A program made the position numbers and the translations under genes. Source: Caproicibacter sp002399225 (lineage in GTDB: Bacteria > Bacillota > Clostridia > Oscillospirales > Acutalibacteraceae). Taken from it: DNA of 5,319 bases. A model generated the notes under the pieces. The model searched no databases, had not been told where the DNA came from, and saw nothing but the letters and a program-made list of their open reading frames with translations. Location: positions 1 through 5,319 of the forward strand of contig DAIOKN010000063.1 of assembly GCA_036756705.1 (NCBI GenBank). Reading direction: 5' to 3'. This document shows, piece after piece, positions 1 through 5,029 of this stretch. Positions within the stretch are counted from its first letter, which is position 1. Every line of letters begins with the position of its first letter.

Positions 1-335
1 CAGACCGCGGAGCAGGTGTTTTCCTGGATTCTGGAGGAGGCGAACCGCGCAGGGTATCTGGAGCCGGAAGCGGTGTTCGTGGACGGGACGCATATCAAGG
101 CGAACGCCAACATCAACAAAAAGATCAAAAAGGCGGTACCGGAGGCGGCAAAACGGTATGCTCGGAGCTGATGGAAAAAGTAACTCAGGTGACCAATTGG
201 GTTAAGCTGAAGTTTGCTGCCATGAATCTCAAAAAGCTGGCAATGTGGAAGTGGAGGGACGGCCATCCCTCCGGCTTTGTCTTTATCTTGCGACATTATT
301 TTTCCCGATACGCAAAGAACCCATCCTTCGCTTAG
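1..335 (+). pseudogene. IS1182-type transposase, internally deleted and frame-shifted
   Basis: Frame 1 reads without a stop from the window edge to TGA at 169-171. It contains VFVDGTHIKANAN (residues about 25-37 of the visible part), the conserved block around the first catalytic Asp of IS1182-type DDE transposases. The frame breaks off just after KKAVPEAAKRY, where intact relatives continue for a few hundred residues. Frame 3 then gives MEKVTQVTNWVKLKFAAMNLKKLAMWKW and ends in RYAKNPSFA with TAG at 333-335, the typical C-terminus of the same family. The middle of the protein, including the remaining catalytic acidic residues, is therefore missing. The junction lies around 155-175, where TGA and ATG overlap (TGATG). 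I recognise both blocks by family resemblance, not by a search. The 5' part is outside the window. Confidence 0.75.
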
Positions 336-353
336 AGCGTCAGATGGGTTCTT
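315..353 (+). repeat. Strong hairpin at end of transposase frame
   Basis: AAGAACCCATC (315-325) pairs perfectly with GATGGGTTCTT (343-353). Inside the loop CGCT (329-332) pairs with AGCG (336-339), giving a stacked stem. The transposase stop codon (333-335) sits in the loop. No T-run follows, so it is not a canonical intrinsic terminator. It may act as a weak terminator or as a subterminal structure of the insertion sequence. Confidence 0.65.
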
Positions 354-494
354 CGACAGGCTGAAGGGGCATGCCCTTTGAGTAATGCAGCTTGCTTTTT
401 GTCGTGGGGTCGTGAGGCAGATGCGAACCTGCCGGCGCAACTCGCTGGACCGAAGCCGCCCGCCATAATTCCGGGTGAAATCGTTCTTCCCTGC

Positions 495-523
495 CGGTTC
501 AAAAGATCGCCTTTTGAAAACCG
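495..523 (-). terminator. Hairpin downstream of pdxT, possible transcript end
   Basis: CGGTTCAAAAG (495-505) pairs with CTTTTGAAAACCG (511-523) with a 5-nt loop. The core TTCAAAAG/CTTTTGAA is perfect and CGG/CCG pairing beyond it needs a small bulge. It begins 9 bases beyond the pdxT stop codon, the right place for the end of the pdxST transcript. Neither strand has a following T-run, so a Rho-independent terminator is only weakly supported. It could instead be a 3'-end stabilising stem. The rest of 354-531 shows no gene that I can recognise. Confidence 0.35.
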
Positions 524-531
524 TACGAATT

Positions 532-1116
532 TCAGGCGGAGATCGCCGCATGGCGCTCGGCCATTCGCAGGAAATACCGATGCACAGAAACGTCGTCCGT
601 CAGTTCCGGGTGGAACGCGGTCGCAAGCTGGTTTCCCTGCCGAGCCGCCACGATGCGCCCGTCTATTTCGGCCAGAGCCTGCGCGTCCCCGGAAACCGCC
701 ACGATATAGGGCGCACGGATGAACACCATCGGGATCTCACCCAGCCCCCTGAACCCGGCATGGGTCTCGAAACTTCCAAGCTGCCGCCCGTACGCGTTGC
801 GCCGGGCCGTGATGGACATCGTCCGAAAATACGCGCGGTCGTCGTTTTCGATTTTATCCGCAAGCAGCAACAACCCCGCGCAGGTGCCGAACACCGGCAG
901 CCCACGCCGGATCAGCTCGCCCAGCGGCCCGAAAAGGTCCAGCTCCCGCAGCAGCCTGCCCATCACGGTGCTTTCCCCGCCGGGCAGGACCAGCCCATCG
1001 AAGGGCATCCCCAGGTCCCGCTTCTGCCGGATCTGGAAATGCTGCGCGCCGAGCCGCTCCAGCATCTGCTCGTGCTCGGCAAAGGCGCCCTGAACGGCCA
1101 AAACCCCGATCCTCAC
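532..1116 (-). CDS. pdxT: PdxT, glutaminase subunit of PLP synthase
   Basis: This 194-residue class I glutamine amidotransferase (SNO/PdxT family) hydrolyses glutamine in the cytosol and channels ammonia to PdxS for pyridoxal 5'-phosphate synthesis. Visible family signatures are MRIGVLAVQGAFAEH at the N-terminus, LPGGEST (44-50), GTCAGLLLLA with the nucleophile Cys79, RNAYGRQ (106-112), FIRAP (132-136) and FHPEL, where His169 and Glu171 complete the catalytic triad. The length is normal for the family. The start is GTG at 1114-1116: it gives the canonical N-terminus, leaves only 3 bases after the pdxS stop and has a Shine-Dalgarno sequence inside the pdxS 3' end. The spacing implies translational coupling within a pdxS-pdxT operon. 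All key residues are present, so the enzyme should be active. Confidence 0.97.
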   Translation of the reverse strand: MRIGVLAVQGAFAEHEQMLERLGAQHFQIRQKRDLGMPFDGLVLPGGESTVMGRLLRELDLFGPLGELIRRGLPVFGTCAGLLLLADKIENDDRAYFRTMSITARRNAYGRQLGSFETHAGFRGLGEIPMVFIRAPYIVAVSGDAQALAEIDGRIVAARQGNQLATAFHPELTDDVSVHRYFLRMAERHAAISA

Positions 1117-1119
1117 CGG

Positions 1120-2001
1120 TTATTTCCCCCTTTCCGCCATCAGCAGCCCAATTTCCTGCTCGTTAACCCCGACCATCGCCTCGCCCAGGTTTTCGGAAAG
1201 CTTGGCAAGCAGTTTCGGATCGTTGTAATTGGCGACGGCCTGTACGATCGCTGCCGCGCGTTTCGCCGGGTTGCCGGACTTGAAGATGCCGGAGCCGACA
1301 AACACGCCCTCCGCGCCCAGCTGCATCATCAGCGCGGCATCGGCGGGGGTGGCTATGCCCCCTGCGGCGAAATTGACGACAGGAAGCCGCCCGTTTTCAT
1401 GGACAGAGCGCAGCAGGTCGAGCGGCACCTCCAGCTGCTTCGCAGCCTCGGCCAGCTCGTCTTCGCGCAGCGACTTCACACGGCGGATCTCGCTGTTCAT
1501 CACGCGCATATGGCGCACCGCCTGCACCACGTCGCCCGTTCCCGGCTCGCCCTTGGTACGGATCATCGAAGCGCCTTCCGCGATGCGCCGCAGCGCCTCG
1601 CCCAGATCCTTCGCGCCGCAGACGAACGGGACCTTGAATTTTGTCTTATCAATGTGGTATTTGTCGTCGGCGGGGGAAAGGACCTCGCTTTCGTCGATGT
1701 AGTCGATCTCCAGCGCCTCCAGGATCTGCGCCTCCACAAAGTGACCGATGCGCACCTTCGCCATGACCGGGATGGAAACGGTCGCCTGGATCCCGCGGAT
1801 CATCGCGGGATCGCTCATGCGGGAAACGCCGCCCGCCGCGCGGATGTCCGCCGGGATGCGTTCCAGCGCCATGACCGCGCAGGCACCCGCCGATTCCGCA
1901 ATTTTTGCCTGCTCCGGCGTGGTGACGTCCATGATCACCCCGCCCTTGAGCATCTGCGCCAGATTCTTATTCAAAGCGTACCGATCCTTCGTTTCCTTCA
2001 T
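1120..2001 (-). CDS. pdxS: PdxS, PLP synthase lyase subunit
   Basis: This 293-residue protein of the SNZ/PdxS family is a (beta/alpha)8 barrel. It condenses ribose-5-phosphate, glyceraldehyde-3-phosphate and ammonia into pyridoxal 5'-phosphate, and in known members 12 PdxS subunits carry 12 PdxT. The sequence is highly conserved: MLKGGVIMDV with Asp25, ALERIPADIR (45-54), AKVRIGHFVEAQ with catalytic Lys82, FVCGAKDLGEALRRI (126-140), IRTKGEPGTG with catalytic Lys150, and NFAAGGIATPADAALMMQLGA, followed by GVFVGSGIFKS, for phosphate binding. Length is normal and no key residue is missing. The ATG at 1999-2001 is preceded by GGGAGG with a 9-base gap. It is the first gene of the pdxS-pdxT operon and is divergent from the MocR-type regulator, which is the usual arrangement for a PdxR-controlled PLP operon. 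Confidence 0.98.
   Translation of the reverse strand: MKETKDRYALNKNLAQMLKGGVIMDVTTPEQAKIAESAGACAVMALERIPADIRAAGGVSRMSDPAMIRGIQATVSIPVMAKVRIGHFVEAQILEALEIDYIDESEVLSPADDKYHIDKTKFKVPFVCGAKDLGEALRRIAEGASMIRTKGEPGTGDVVQAVRHMRVMNSEIRRVKSLREDELAEAAKQLEVPLDLLRSVHENGRLPVVNFAAGGIATPADAALMMQLGAEGVFVGSGIFKSGNPAKRAAAIVQAVANYNDPKLLAKLSENLGEAMVGVNEQEIGLLMAERGK
1126..1132 (-). promoter_or_regulatory. pdxT ribosome binding site inside pdxS 3' end
   Basis: On the minus strand AAGGGGG lies 9 bases before the GTG start of pdxT and overlaps the last codons of pdxS. It supports the GTG as the true start and suggests that ribosomes finishing pdxS help to start pdxT, which would keep the two subunits near 1:1. Confidence 0.7.
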
Positions 2002-2010
2002 TGCCCAAAA

Positions 2011-2031
2011 CCTCCCGCGGATTATTTCCGC
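2011..2031 (-). promoter_or_regulatory. pdxS ribosome binding site with abutting small hairpin
   Basis: On the minus strand GGGAGG (2011-2016) lies 9 bases before the pdxS ATG. Directly upstream, GCGGA and TCCGC (2017-2021 and 2027-2031) can form a 5-bp stem with a 5-base loop. The stem touches the ribosome binding site but leaves it free. An effect on translation is possible but not shown by sequence alone. Confidence 0.6.
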
Positions 2032-2051
2032 ACATTTTTTGAACCGACGTA

Positions 2052-2080
2052 TTGACTTTTCCCACGCGGTTTTCTATAGT
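2052..2080 (+). promoter_or_regulatory. pdxR promoter, near-consensus sigma-A type
   Basis: TTGACT (2052-2057), a 17-bp spacer and TATAGT (2075-2080) form a near-consensus promoter toward the regulator gene, with a predicted start near 2087 and a leader of about 68 bases. Its -10 box directly touches the -10 box of the opposite pdxS promoter (2081-2086). The pdxS transcript would run through this promoter, so the two cannot easily be occupied by polymerase at the same time. Confidence 0.75.
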
Positions 2081-2089
2081 ATTATAGAA
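2072..2089. promoter_or_regulatory. 18-bp dyad spanning both divergent -10 boxes
   Basis: TTCTATA (2072-2078) and TATAGAA (2083-2089) are perfect inverted arms around a 4-base centre GTAT. The dyad creates both -10 boxes, one on each strand. It could be a protein-binding operator for autoregulation, or simply the symmetric result of two fused -10 elements. I cannot decide between these from sequence. Confidence 0.55.
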
Positions 2090-2109
2090 CAAACTGATAT
2101 GAATGAAAT
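2081..2109 (-). promoter_or_regulatory. pdxST promoter, consensus -10 with weak -35
   Basis: Read on the minus strand, a perfect TATAAT (2081-2086) points toward pdxS and would start RNA near 2074, giving a leader of about 73 bases. At 16-17 bp upstream the best -35 candidates (ATTTCA or TTTCAT, about 2103-2109) match the consensus poorly. A consensus -10 with a poor -35 fits a promoter that needs an activator. This agrees with the known role of PdxR-type MocR proteins as activators of pdxST. The start site is inferred. Confidence 0.65.
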
Positions 2110-2143
2110 ACTCAGTTTTCGATAATTTGATAATGCCAGTTTG
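2090..2143. repeat. Three phased CAGTTT elements, candidate PdxR operators
   Basis: CAAACTG at 2090-2096 is the reverse complement of CAGTTTG at 2137-2143, and a third copy CAGTTTT sits at 2113-2119. The copies start 23 and 24 bp apart, with one inverted and two direct relative to pdxR. The first lies in the spacer of the pdxS promoter, the second just upstream of its weak -35 region, and the third close to the pdxR ribosome binding site. MocR-type regulators are known to bind spaced direct repeats, often with an additional inverted copy, so these are candidate operators for the adjacent regulator. Confidence 0.55.
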
Positions 2144-2154
2144 GGGATGAGAAC

Positions 2155-3561
2155 ATGATCACCGTCTTGTTCGACCGAGAAAGCGGGCGGCCGCTGTACG
2201 AACAGCTCTACCGCTTTATCCGGACGGAAATCGAAAGCGGGCGTCTGCGCCCCGGCGAAAAGATGCCGTCTAAACGGCGGTTGGCCATGCACCTGAAAAT
2301 CAGCCCGGTCACGGTGGAGAGCGCCTATGGCCAGCTCACGGCGGAGGGCTACCTGCGCGCCGAGCCCCGCAGAGGCTACTATGTGCAGCTTATGGAGGAC
2401 CCGCTTCCGCCCGCCGCACCGGCCCCGACAAACCTGATCCCGCCGGCGCCGGCGCCGCGGCCGCGGTACGCGTACGAGTTCAAAACCCGCACAGTGGATA
2501 CGGAACTGTTTCCGTTCGCCACGTGGGCGAAGCTCGCGCGGGAGGTATTGGCCGGCAACAGGGAGGAACTGCTGAACGTCACACATCCGCAGGGGTCCCC
2601 CGCGCTGCGCGCGCAGATCGCGAAGTACCTCTACCACTTCCGCGGCATCCGGGCGGACGCGGAGCAGATCGTGGTCGGGGCCGGGTCGGAATACCTGCTG
2701 GGACTTCTGGTACAGCTCACCGGACAGACCCGCGTGTACGCGGTGGAGAACCCGGGCTACCACAAAGTTGACCGCATCCTCCACAGGAACGGCGTAAAAA
2801 CCGTGCCGGTGCCCGTAGACGAAGACGGCCTTTCCGCCGACGCGCTGCGGCGCACGGACGCGGACATCGTCCACATCACGCCCTCCCATCAGTTCCCGAC
2901 GGGCGTCGTGATGCCGGTGCGCCGCCGGGCCGCTCTGCTGAACTGGGCGAACGAAAAGGCGGGCCGGTATATTCTGGAGGACGACTACGACAGCGAGTTC
3001 CGCTTTTCCGGACACCCCATCCCGGCGCTGCAGGGGTTGGACCAGGCGGGGAAGGTCGTCTACCTCAACGCGTTCACCAAGAGCCTCGCGCCCTCCCTGC
3101 GCATCGGCTATATGGTATTGCCTCCGGCACTGCTGGAACGCTACCGGCGCGAATTCCTGTTTTACTCCTGCACCGTGCCGAACTTCGAACAGTACACGCT
3201 CAGTCGGTTCATGGCCAGCGGCGGGTTCGAGCGACATCTGAACCGGATGCGCGCCGCCTACCGGGAGCGCCGGGACCTACTCGCCGCGGCAATTTCCGGC
3301 GGACCGCTTTCCGGCCGTGTCGAGCTGGTCGGACAGGACGCGGGGCTGCATCTGCTGATGCGCGTGCACAACGGCATGGACGAATCGCGGCTCGTCGCTG
3401 CGGCAAAAGCATGCGGCGTGCGGGTGTACGGGCTGTCGGAGTACTGCAGCCCGCCCGTTCCGGATCTCCCGCCGTCCACCGTGGTGATCGGCTACTCCAA
3501 CCTCCGCCCGGCGGATATTCCCGCGGCGGTGAGGCTGCTGGAGCAGGCGTGGGCTCTCTGA
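2155..3561 (+). CDS. pdxR: MocR-type GntR/aminotransferase regulator, probable PdxR
   Basis: This 468-residue cytosolic protein is a transcription factor of the MocR subfamily. A GntR-type winged helix (about 8-80, GRPLYEQLYRFIRTEIESG and the helix-turn-helix near SKRRLAMHLKISPVTVESAY) is joined by a Pro/Ala-rich linker (about 83-105) to a fold-type I aminotransferase domain (about 108-468). PLP-binding features are EDDYDSEFRF (275-284), with Asp276 and Tyr278, and AFTKSLAPSLRIGYM, with Schiff-base Lys309. The Asp-to-Lys spacing is the same as in GabR. Length is typical. The ATG at 2155 follows GGGG at 2143-2146. The gene is divergent from pdxS, so PdxR, the PLP-sensing activator of pdxST and autorepressor, is the best call. 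GabR or TauR roles are less likely because no GABA or taurine genes are adjacent. A bidirectional terminator follows the gene. Confidence 0.87.
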   Translation: MITVLFDRESGRPLYEQLYRFIRTEIESGRLRPGEKMPSKRRLAMHLKISPVTVESAYGQLTAEGYLRAEPRRGYYVQLMEDPLPPAAPAPTNLIPPAPAPRPRYAYEFKTRTVDTELFPFATWAKLAREVLAGNREELLNVTHPQGSPALRAQIAKYLYHFRGIRADAEQIVVGAGSEYLLGLLVQLTGQTRVYAVENPGYHKVDRILHRNGVKTVPVPVDEDGLSADALRRTDADIVHITPSHQFPTGVVMPVRRRAALLNWANEKAGRYILEDDYDSEFRFSGHPIPALQGLDQAGKVVYLNAFTKSLAPSLRIGYMVLPPALLERYRREFLFYSCTVPNFEQYTLSRFMASGGFERHLNRMRAAYRERRDLLAAAISGGPLSGRVELVGQDAGLHLLMRVHNGMDESRLVAAAKACGVRVYGLSEYCSPPVPDLPPSTVVIGYSNLRPADIPAAVRLLEQAWAL

Positions 3562-3570
3562 ACCGTATGT

Positions 3571-3615
3571 AAAAACGCGGAAGATCCCCCTGCCTTACAG
3601 CAAAGGGATCTTCCG
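3571..3615. terminator. Bidirectional intrinsic terminator between convergent genes
   Basis: CGGAAGATCCC (3578-3588) pairs perfectly with GGGATCTTCCG (3605-3615), an 11-bp stem with a 16-base loop. On the minus strand the stem is followed by CGTTTTT, a proper terminator for the small gene at 3629-3907. On the plus strand it is followed by TTCTT, a weaker tail, 16 bases after the pdxR stop. It serves both convergent genes and is strongest for the minus strand. Confidence 0.85.
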
Positions 3616-3628
3616 TTCTTCCAACCGC

Positions 3629-3907
3629 CTATTTGTCACGCCGTGCGGCAGGCGCACCGGAGGAAATTTTACCCGCCTCGCGGTCCCGGCTCTGCTGCTG
3701 AACCATCCGGCCGATGAATTCGGCGGCCTTGGAGATTTCGATGTCCTGCTTCAGCTTGAAGCCTTCCCGGACCTTAAAAAATTTTTTGAGCTGCTCCGGC
3801 GGCATCAGGTACTTGTCGCTCAGCCTCCTGATCTCCGCGTCGTATTCCTCGTCGGTCGCTTCCATGAGGGATTGCTTGTACCGCATGTCTTGTGTTATGC
3901 TGTTCAT
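3629..3907 (-). CDS. Free-standing trigger-factor C-domain-like protein, 92 aa
   Basis: Residues about 15-66 (EATDEEYDAEIRRLSDKYLM, then PPEQLKKFFK and DIEISKAAEFI) follow the pattern of the C-terminal chaperone domain of trigger factor: EEEYxAEIxxLAxxYxMPxExLK, then IKxDIKxxKALDL. Full trigger factor is about 430 residues. The ribosome-binding and peptidyl-prolyl isomerase domains are absent, and only about the last 80-90 residues are represented. The N-terminus is short, the tail is charged and Arg/Lys-rich, and I see no signal peptide or membrane segment. The ATG at 3905-3907 has AAAGGAAG upstream (3921-3928) with a rather long 13-base gap, and no better in-frame start is visible. It has its own terminator and a candidate -10 box upstream, so it looks like an independent gene. 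It could be a small cytosolic chaperone or assembly factor, or a relic of a duplicated tig gene. Family resemblance is by eye. Confidence 0.72.
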   Translation of the reverse strand: MNSITQDMRYKQSLMEATDEEYDAEIRRLSDKYLMPPEQLKKFFKVREGFKLKQDIEISKAAEFIGRMVQQQSRDREAGKISSGAPAARRDK

Positions 3908-4008
3908 GCGGGAATGGGCACTTCCTTTCGGCCAATTGATGTGTGGTAACTCAATTTTAACCGATGTGTCCCATTCCTGTTCGTTTTTCCTTCAATTGTC
4001 CAACATGT

Positions 4009-4014
4009 ATTATA
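4009..4014 (-). promoter_or_regulatory. Candidate -10 box for the trigger-factor-like gene
   Basis: TATAAT on the minus strand lies about 100 bases upstream of the start codon at 3907. No convincing -35 hexamer is found at 16-18 bp, so this promoter is tentative. The intervening 3908-4008 holds no gene. Confidence 0.35.
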
Positions 4015-4053
4015 GTCCTACAAATCAGCAAAGCGTTGAAAACGGCGATCCCC

Positions 4054-4082
4054 TTTGCAAACGCCGCTCTCTGTGTTATACT
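4054..4082 (+). promoter_or_regulatory. Promoter of the 73-residue gene, extended -10
   Basis: TTTGCA (4054-4059), a 17-bp spacer and TATACT (4077-4082) with TGT directly before it (extended -10 TGn) form a good sigma-A-like promoter. RNA would start near 4089, about 33 bases before the start codon. The -35 box lies between short inverted arms CGGCG (4043-4047) and CGCCG (4062-4066), which might be a regulator site or chance. Confidence 0.7.
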
Positions 4083-4107
4083 GGGGTCTGCTTACATTTA
4101 TTTCAGC

Positions 4108-4113
4108 AGGAGG
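4108..4113 (+). promoter_or_regulatory. Consensus ribosome binding site
   Basis: AGGAGG lies 8 bases before the ATG at 4122. It is the strongest Shine-Dalgarno sequence in the window and fixes this start rather than any upstream in-frame codon. Confidence 0.85.
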
Positions 4114-4121
4114 ATCTGTCA

Positions 4122-4343
4122 ATGAACAAAGAAATCGCCCAGACAATGGAAGAGGAATACGAACCGGAGCAGGCGCAGGTAAAAAAATGGTCGGCATTCG
4201 TCGAATCCGACGCTGTGAATTTCTTTACTGCCAACAAGATCGAAAAAATGTCGCTTGAGGACGGGAACGGGAACAAGGCAAAACTCTCGCGGACAAAGGA
4301 CGGCGGCATCAGGATCGATTCCACATCCTCCGTAATTCTTTGA
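4122..4343 (+). CDS. Unrecognised small protein, 73 aa
   Basis: I do not recognise a family. The N-terminal third (MNKEIAQTMEEEYEPEQAQV) is strongly acidic and probably helical. The middle (KKWSAFVESDAVNFFTANKI) is amphipathic with several aromatics. The C-terminal third (EKMSLEDGNGNKAKLSRTKDGGIRIDSTSSVIL) looks like a small beta-hairpin with Gly/Asn turns and ends in a hydrophobic VIL. There is no Cys, no signal peptide, no membrane segment and no metal-binding motif. Coding status is supported by an extended -10 promoter, a perfect AGGAGG at ideal spacing, plausible codon use and a clear stop. It is divergent from the trigger-factor-like gene and lies 128 bases before yedK. No clear terminator follows it, so read-through into yedK is possible. 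Confidence 0.75.
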   Translation: MNKEIAQTMEEEYEPEQAQVKKWSAFVESDAVNFFTANKIEKMSLEDGNGNKAKLSRTKDGGIRIDSTSSVIL

Positions 4344-4458
4344 TCCGCCGTTTCCGGTAAAGGCAAAACAAAATTGTTTATGAGATACTATTGAAGGACA
4401 CACGATATGGAGCGAGTCATCCTGGGCAAACCAAGTGGTTCGTGGAAGAAAAAATCAT

Positions 4459-4466
4459 GGGGTGAT
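4459..4466 (+). promoter_or_regulatory. yedK ribosome binding site, decides the start
   Basis: GGGGTGAT matches the 3' half of the consensus AGGAGGTGAT and lies 5 bases before ATG 4472. An in-frame TTG at 4466 overlaps this site and cannot use it. The choice matters because the residue after Met must be the catalytic Cys. Confidence 0.65.
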
Positions 4467-4471
4467 TGGCA

Positions 4472-5029
4472 ATGTGCGGGCGGTATGAACTGTATGCAGA
4501 TGGTAACGAGGAACTACGGAAGATTCTTGACCGAACCGAAGGAGAGTTCAAGACCGGCGAGATTTTCCCGACGGATCGAGCTCCCATTCTGATCCAGCAA
4601 AGCGGCATTATAAGGCCGCGAGCCGTGGCATGGGGGTTCCCCGGTTTCCGGGGCAAAAGTGTCATTATCAATGCCAGGGCTGAAACAGTAATGGAGAAAA
4701 CGATGTTTCGCAGATGCTTGGAAAGACAGCGTTGCATCATTCCATCGTCAGGATTTCTCGAGTGGTCGCATGACGGGGAAAAAGTAAAATATCAATTCAA
4801 TTTGCCCGGCACCGAAATTCTCTATATGGCCGGTCTCTATCAGGTCTTTGACGGAGAAAGCCGTTTTGTAATTCTCACGACCGCTGCCAACAAATCTATG
4901 ATTGAAGTTCACCATCGAATGCCGATCGTTTTAAACAACGAAGCAAAGGAGCATTGGATGGAAAGCCCTCATGAAGCGGAGCAAATTCTTACGAAAGTTC
5001 CACCTATGCTCGTGAGACAGCCGGTATAA
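4472..5029 (+). CDS. yedK: YedK/HMCES-family abasic-site protein (SRAP)
   Basis: This 185-residue protein of the SOS response-associated peptidase (SRAP) family forms a thiazolidine crosslink through Cys2 with abasic sites in single-stranded DNA, shielding them from cleavage. Visible conserved blocks are MCGRYEL, with Cys2 exposed after Met removal, EIFPTDRAPIL (30-40), AVAWGFPGF (51-59), IINARAET with Asn67, CIIPSSGFLEW with Glu97, LYMAGLYQ (117-124), FVILTTAAN and VHHRMPIVL with the active-site His147. The length fits the short Firmicutes form; E. coli YedK is about 222 residues. The ATG at 4472 is chosen over the in-frame TTG at 4466 because Cys must be residue 2. I found no convincing LexA box upstream, so SOS control is not supported here. 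The gene is visibly less GC-rich than the pdx genes, suggesting a different history. Confidence 0.95.
   Translation: MCGRYELYADGNEELRKILDRTEGEFKTGEIFPTDRAPILIQQSGIIRPRAVAWGFPGFRGKSVIINARAETVMEKTMFRRCLERQRCIIPSSGFLEWSHDGEKVKYQFNLPGTEILYMAGLYQVFDGESRFVILTTAANKSMIEVHHRMPIVLNNEAKEHWMESPHEAEQILTKVPPMLVRQPV

Larger units (their letters stand above)
1..353 (+). mobile_element. IS1182-type insertion sequence remnant (3' part)
   Basis: The left edge of the window carries the decayed end of an IS1182-type element. It contains two separated pieces of the transposase in different frames and a strong hairpin at 315-353 that overlaps the end of the reading frame. No terminal inverted repeat or target duplication could be fixed, so the right boundary is set at the end of the hairpin. 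A further small palindrome (GGGCATGCCC, about 367-376) lies just beyond and could still belong to the element. Its left part lies outside the window. The element cannot be autonomous, because the coding region has a large internal deletion. Confidence 0.7.

Noticed and set aside
390..530. Possible tRNA or structured RNA in the gap before pdxT
   Set aside because: A GGTTCAAAA stretch resembles a T-loop, but no acceptor, D or anticodon arms can be drawn around it.
475..2055. Very long plus-strand open frame (526 codons) across pdxT and pdxS
   Set aside because: It is antisense to two highly conserved genes. The product is rich in His, Arg, Pro and Gln with no family pattern, as expected from the complement of GC-biased codons.
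2147..2158. Three-codon upstream frame (ATG AGA ACA TGA) overlapping the pdxR start as ATGA
   Set aside because: The Shine-Dalgarno GGGG directly touches its ATG, too close for use, and is well placed for the pdxR ATG. Probably chance.
2074..3237. Long minus-strand open frame (387 codons) across pdxR
   Set aside because: It is antisense to a clear MocR-type protein, with an Arg/Val/His-rich composition and no ribosome binding site. It would also run through the control region.
4366..4379. AAACAA-AA-TTGTTT palindrome upstream of yedK as terminator or operator
   Set aside because: The 2-base centre cannot form a hairpin loop, and AT-rich symmetry of this size is common by chance.
4344..4471. 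LexA/SOS box upstream of yedK
   Set aside because: The family name suggests SOS control, but I found no CGAAC-N4-GTTCG-like site and no convincing promoter here.
4407..4592. Plus-strand frame MERVILGKPSGSWKKK... before and into yedK
   Set aside because: It overlaps yedK in another frame for most of its length and has no good ribosome binding site.
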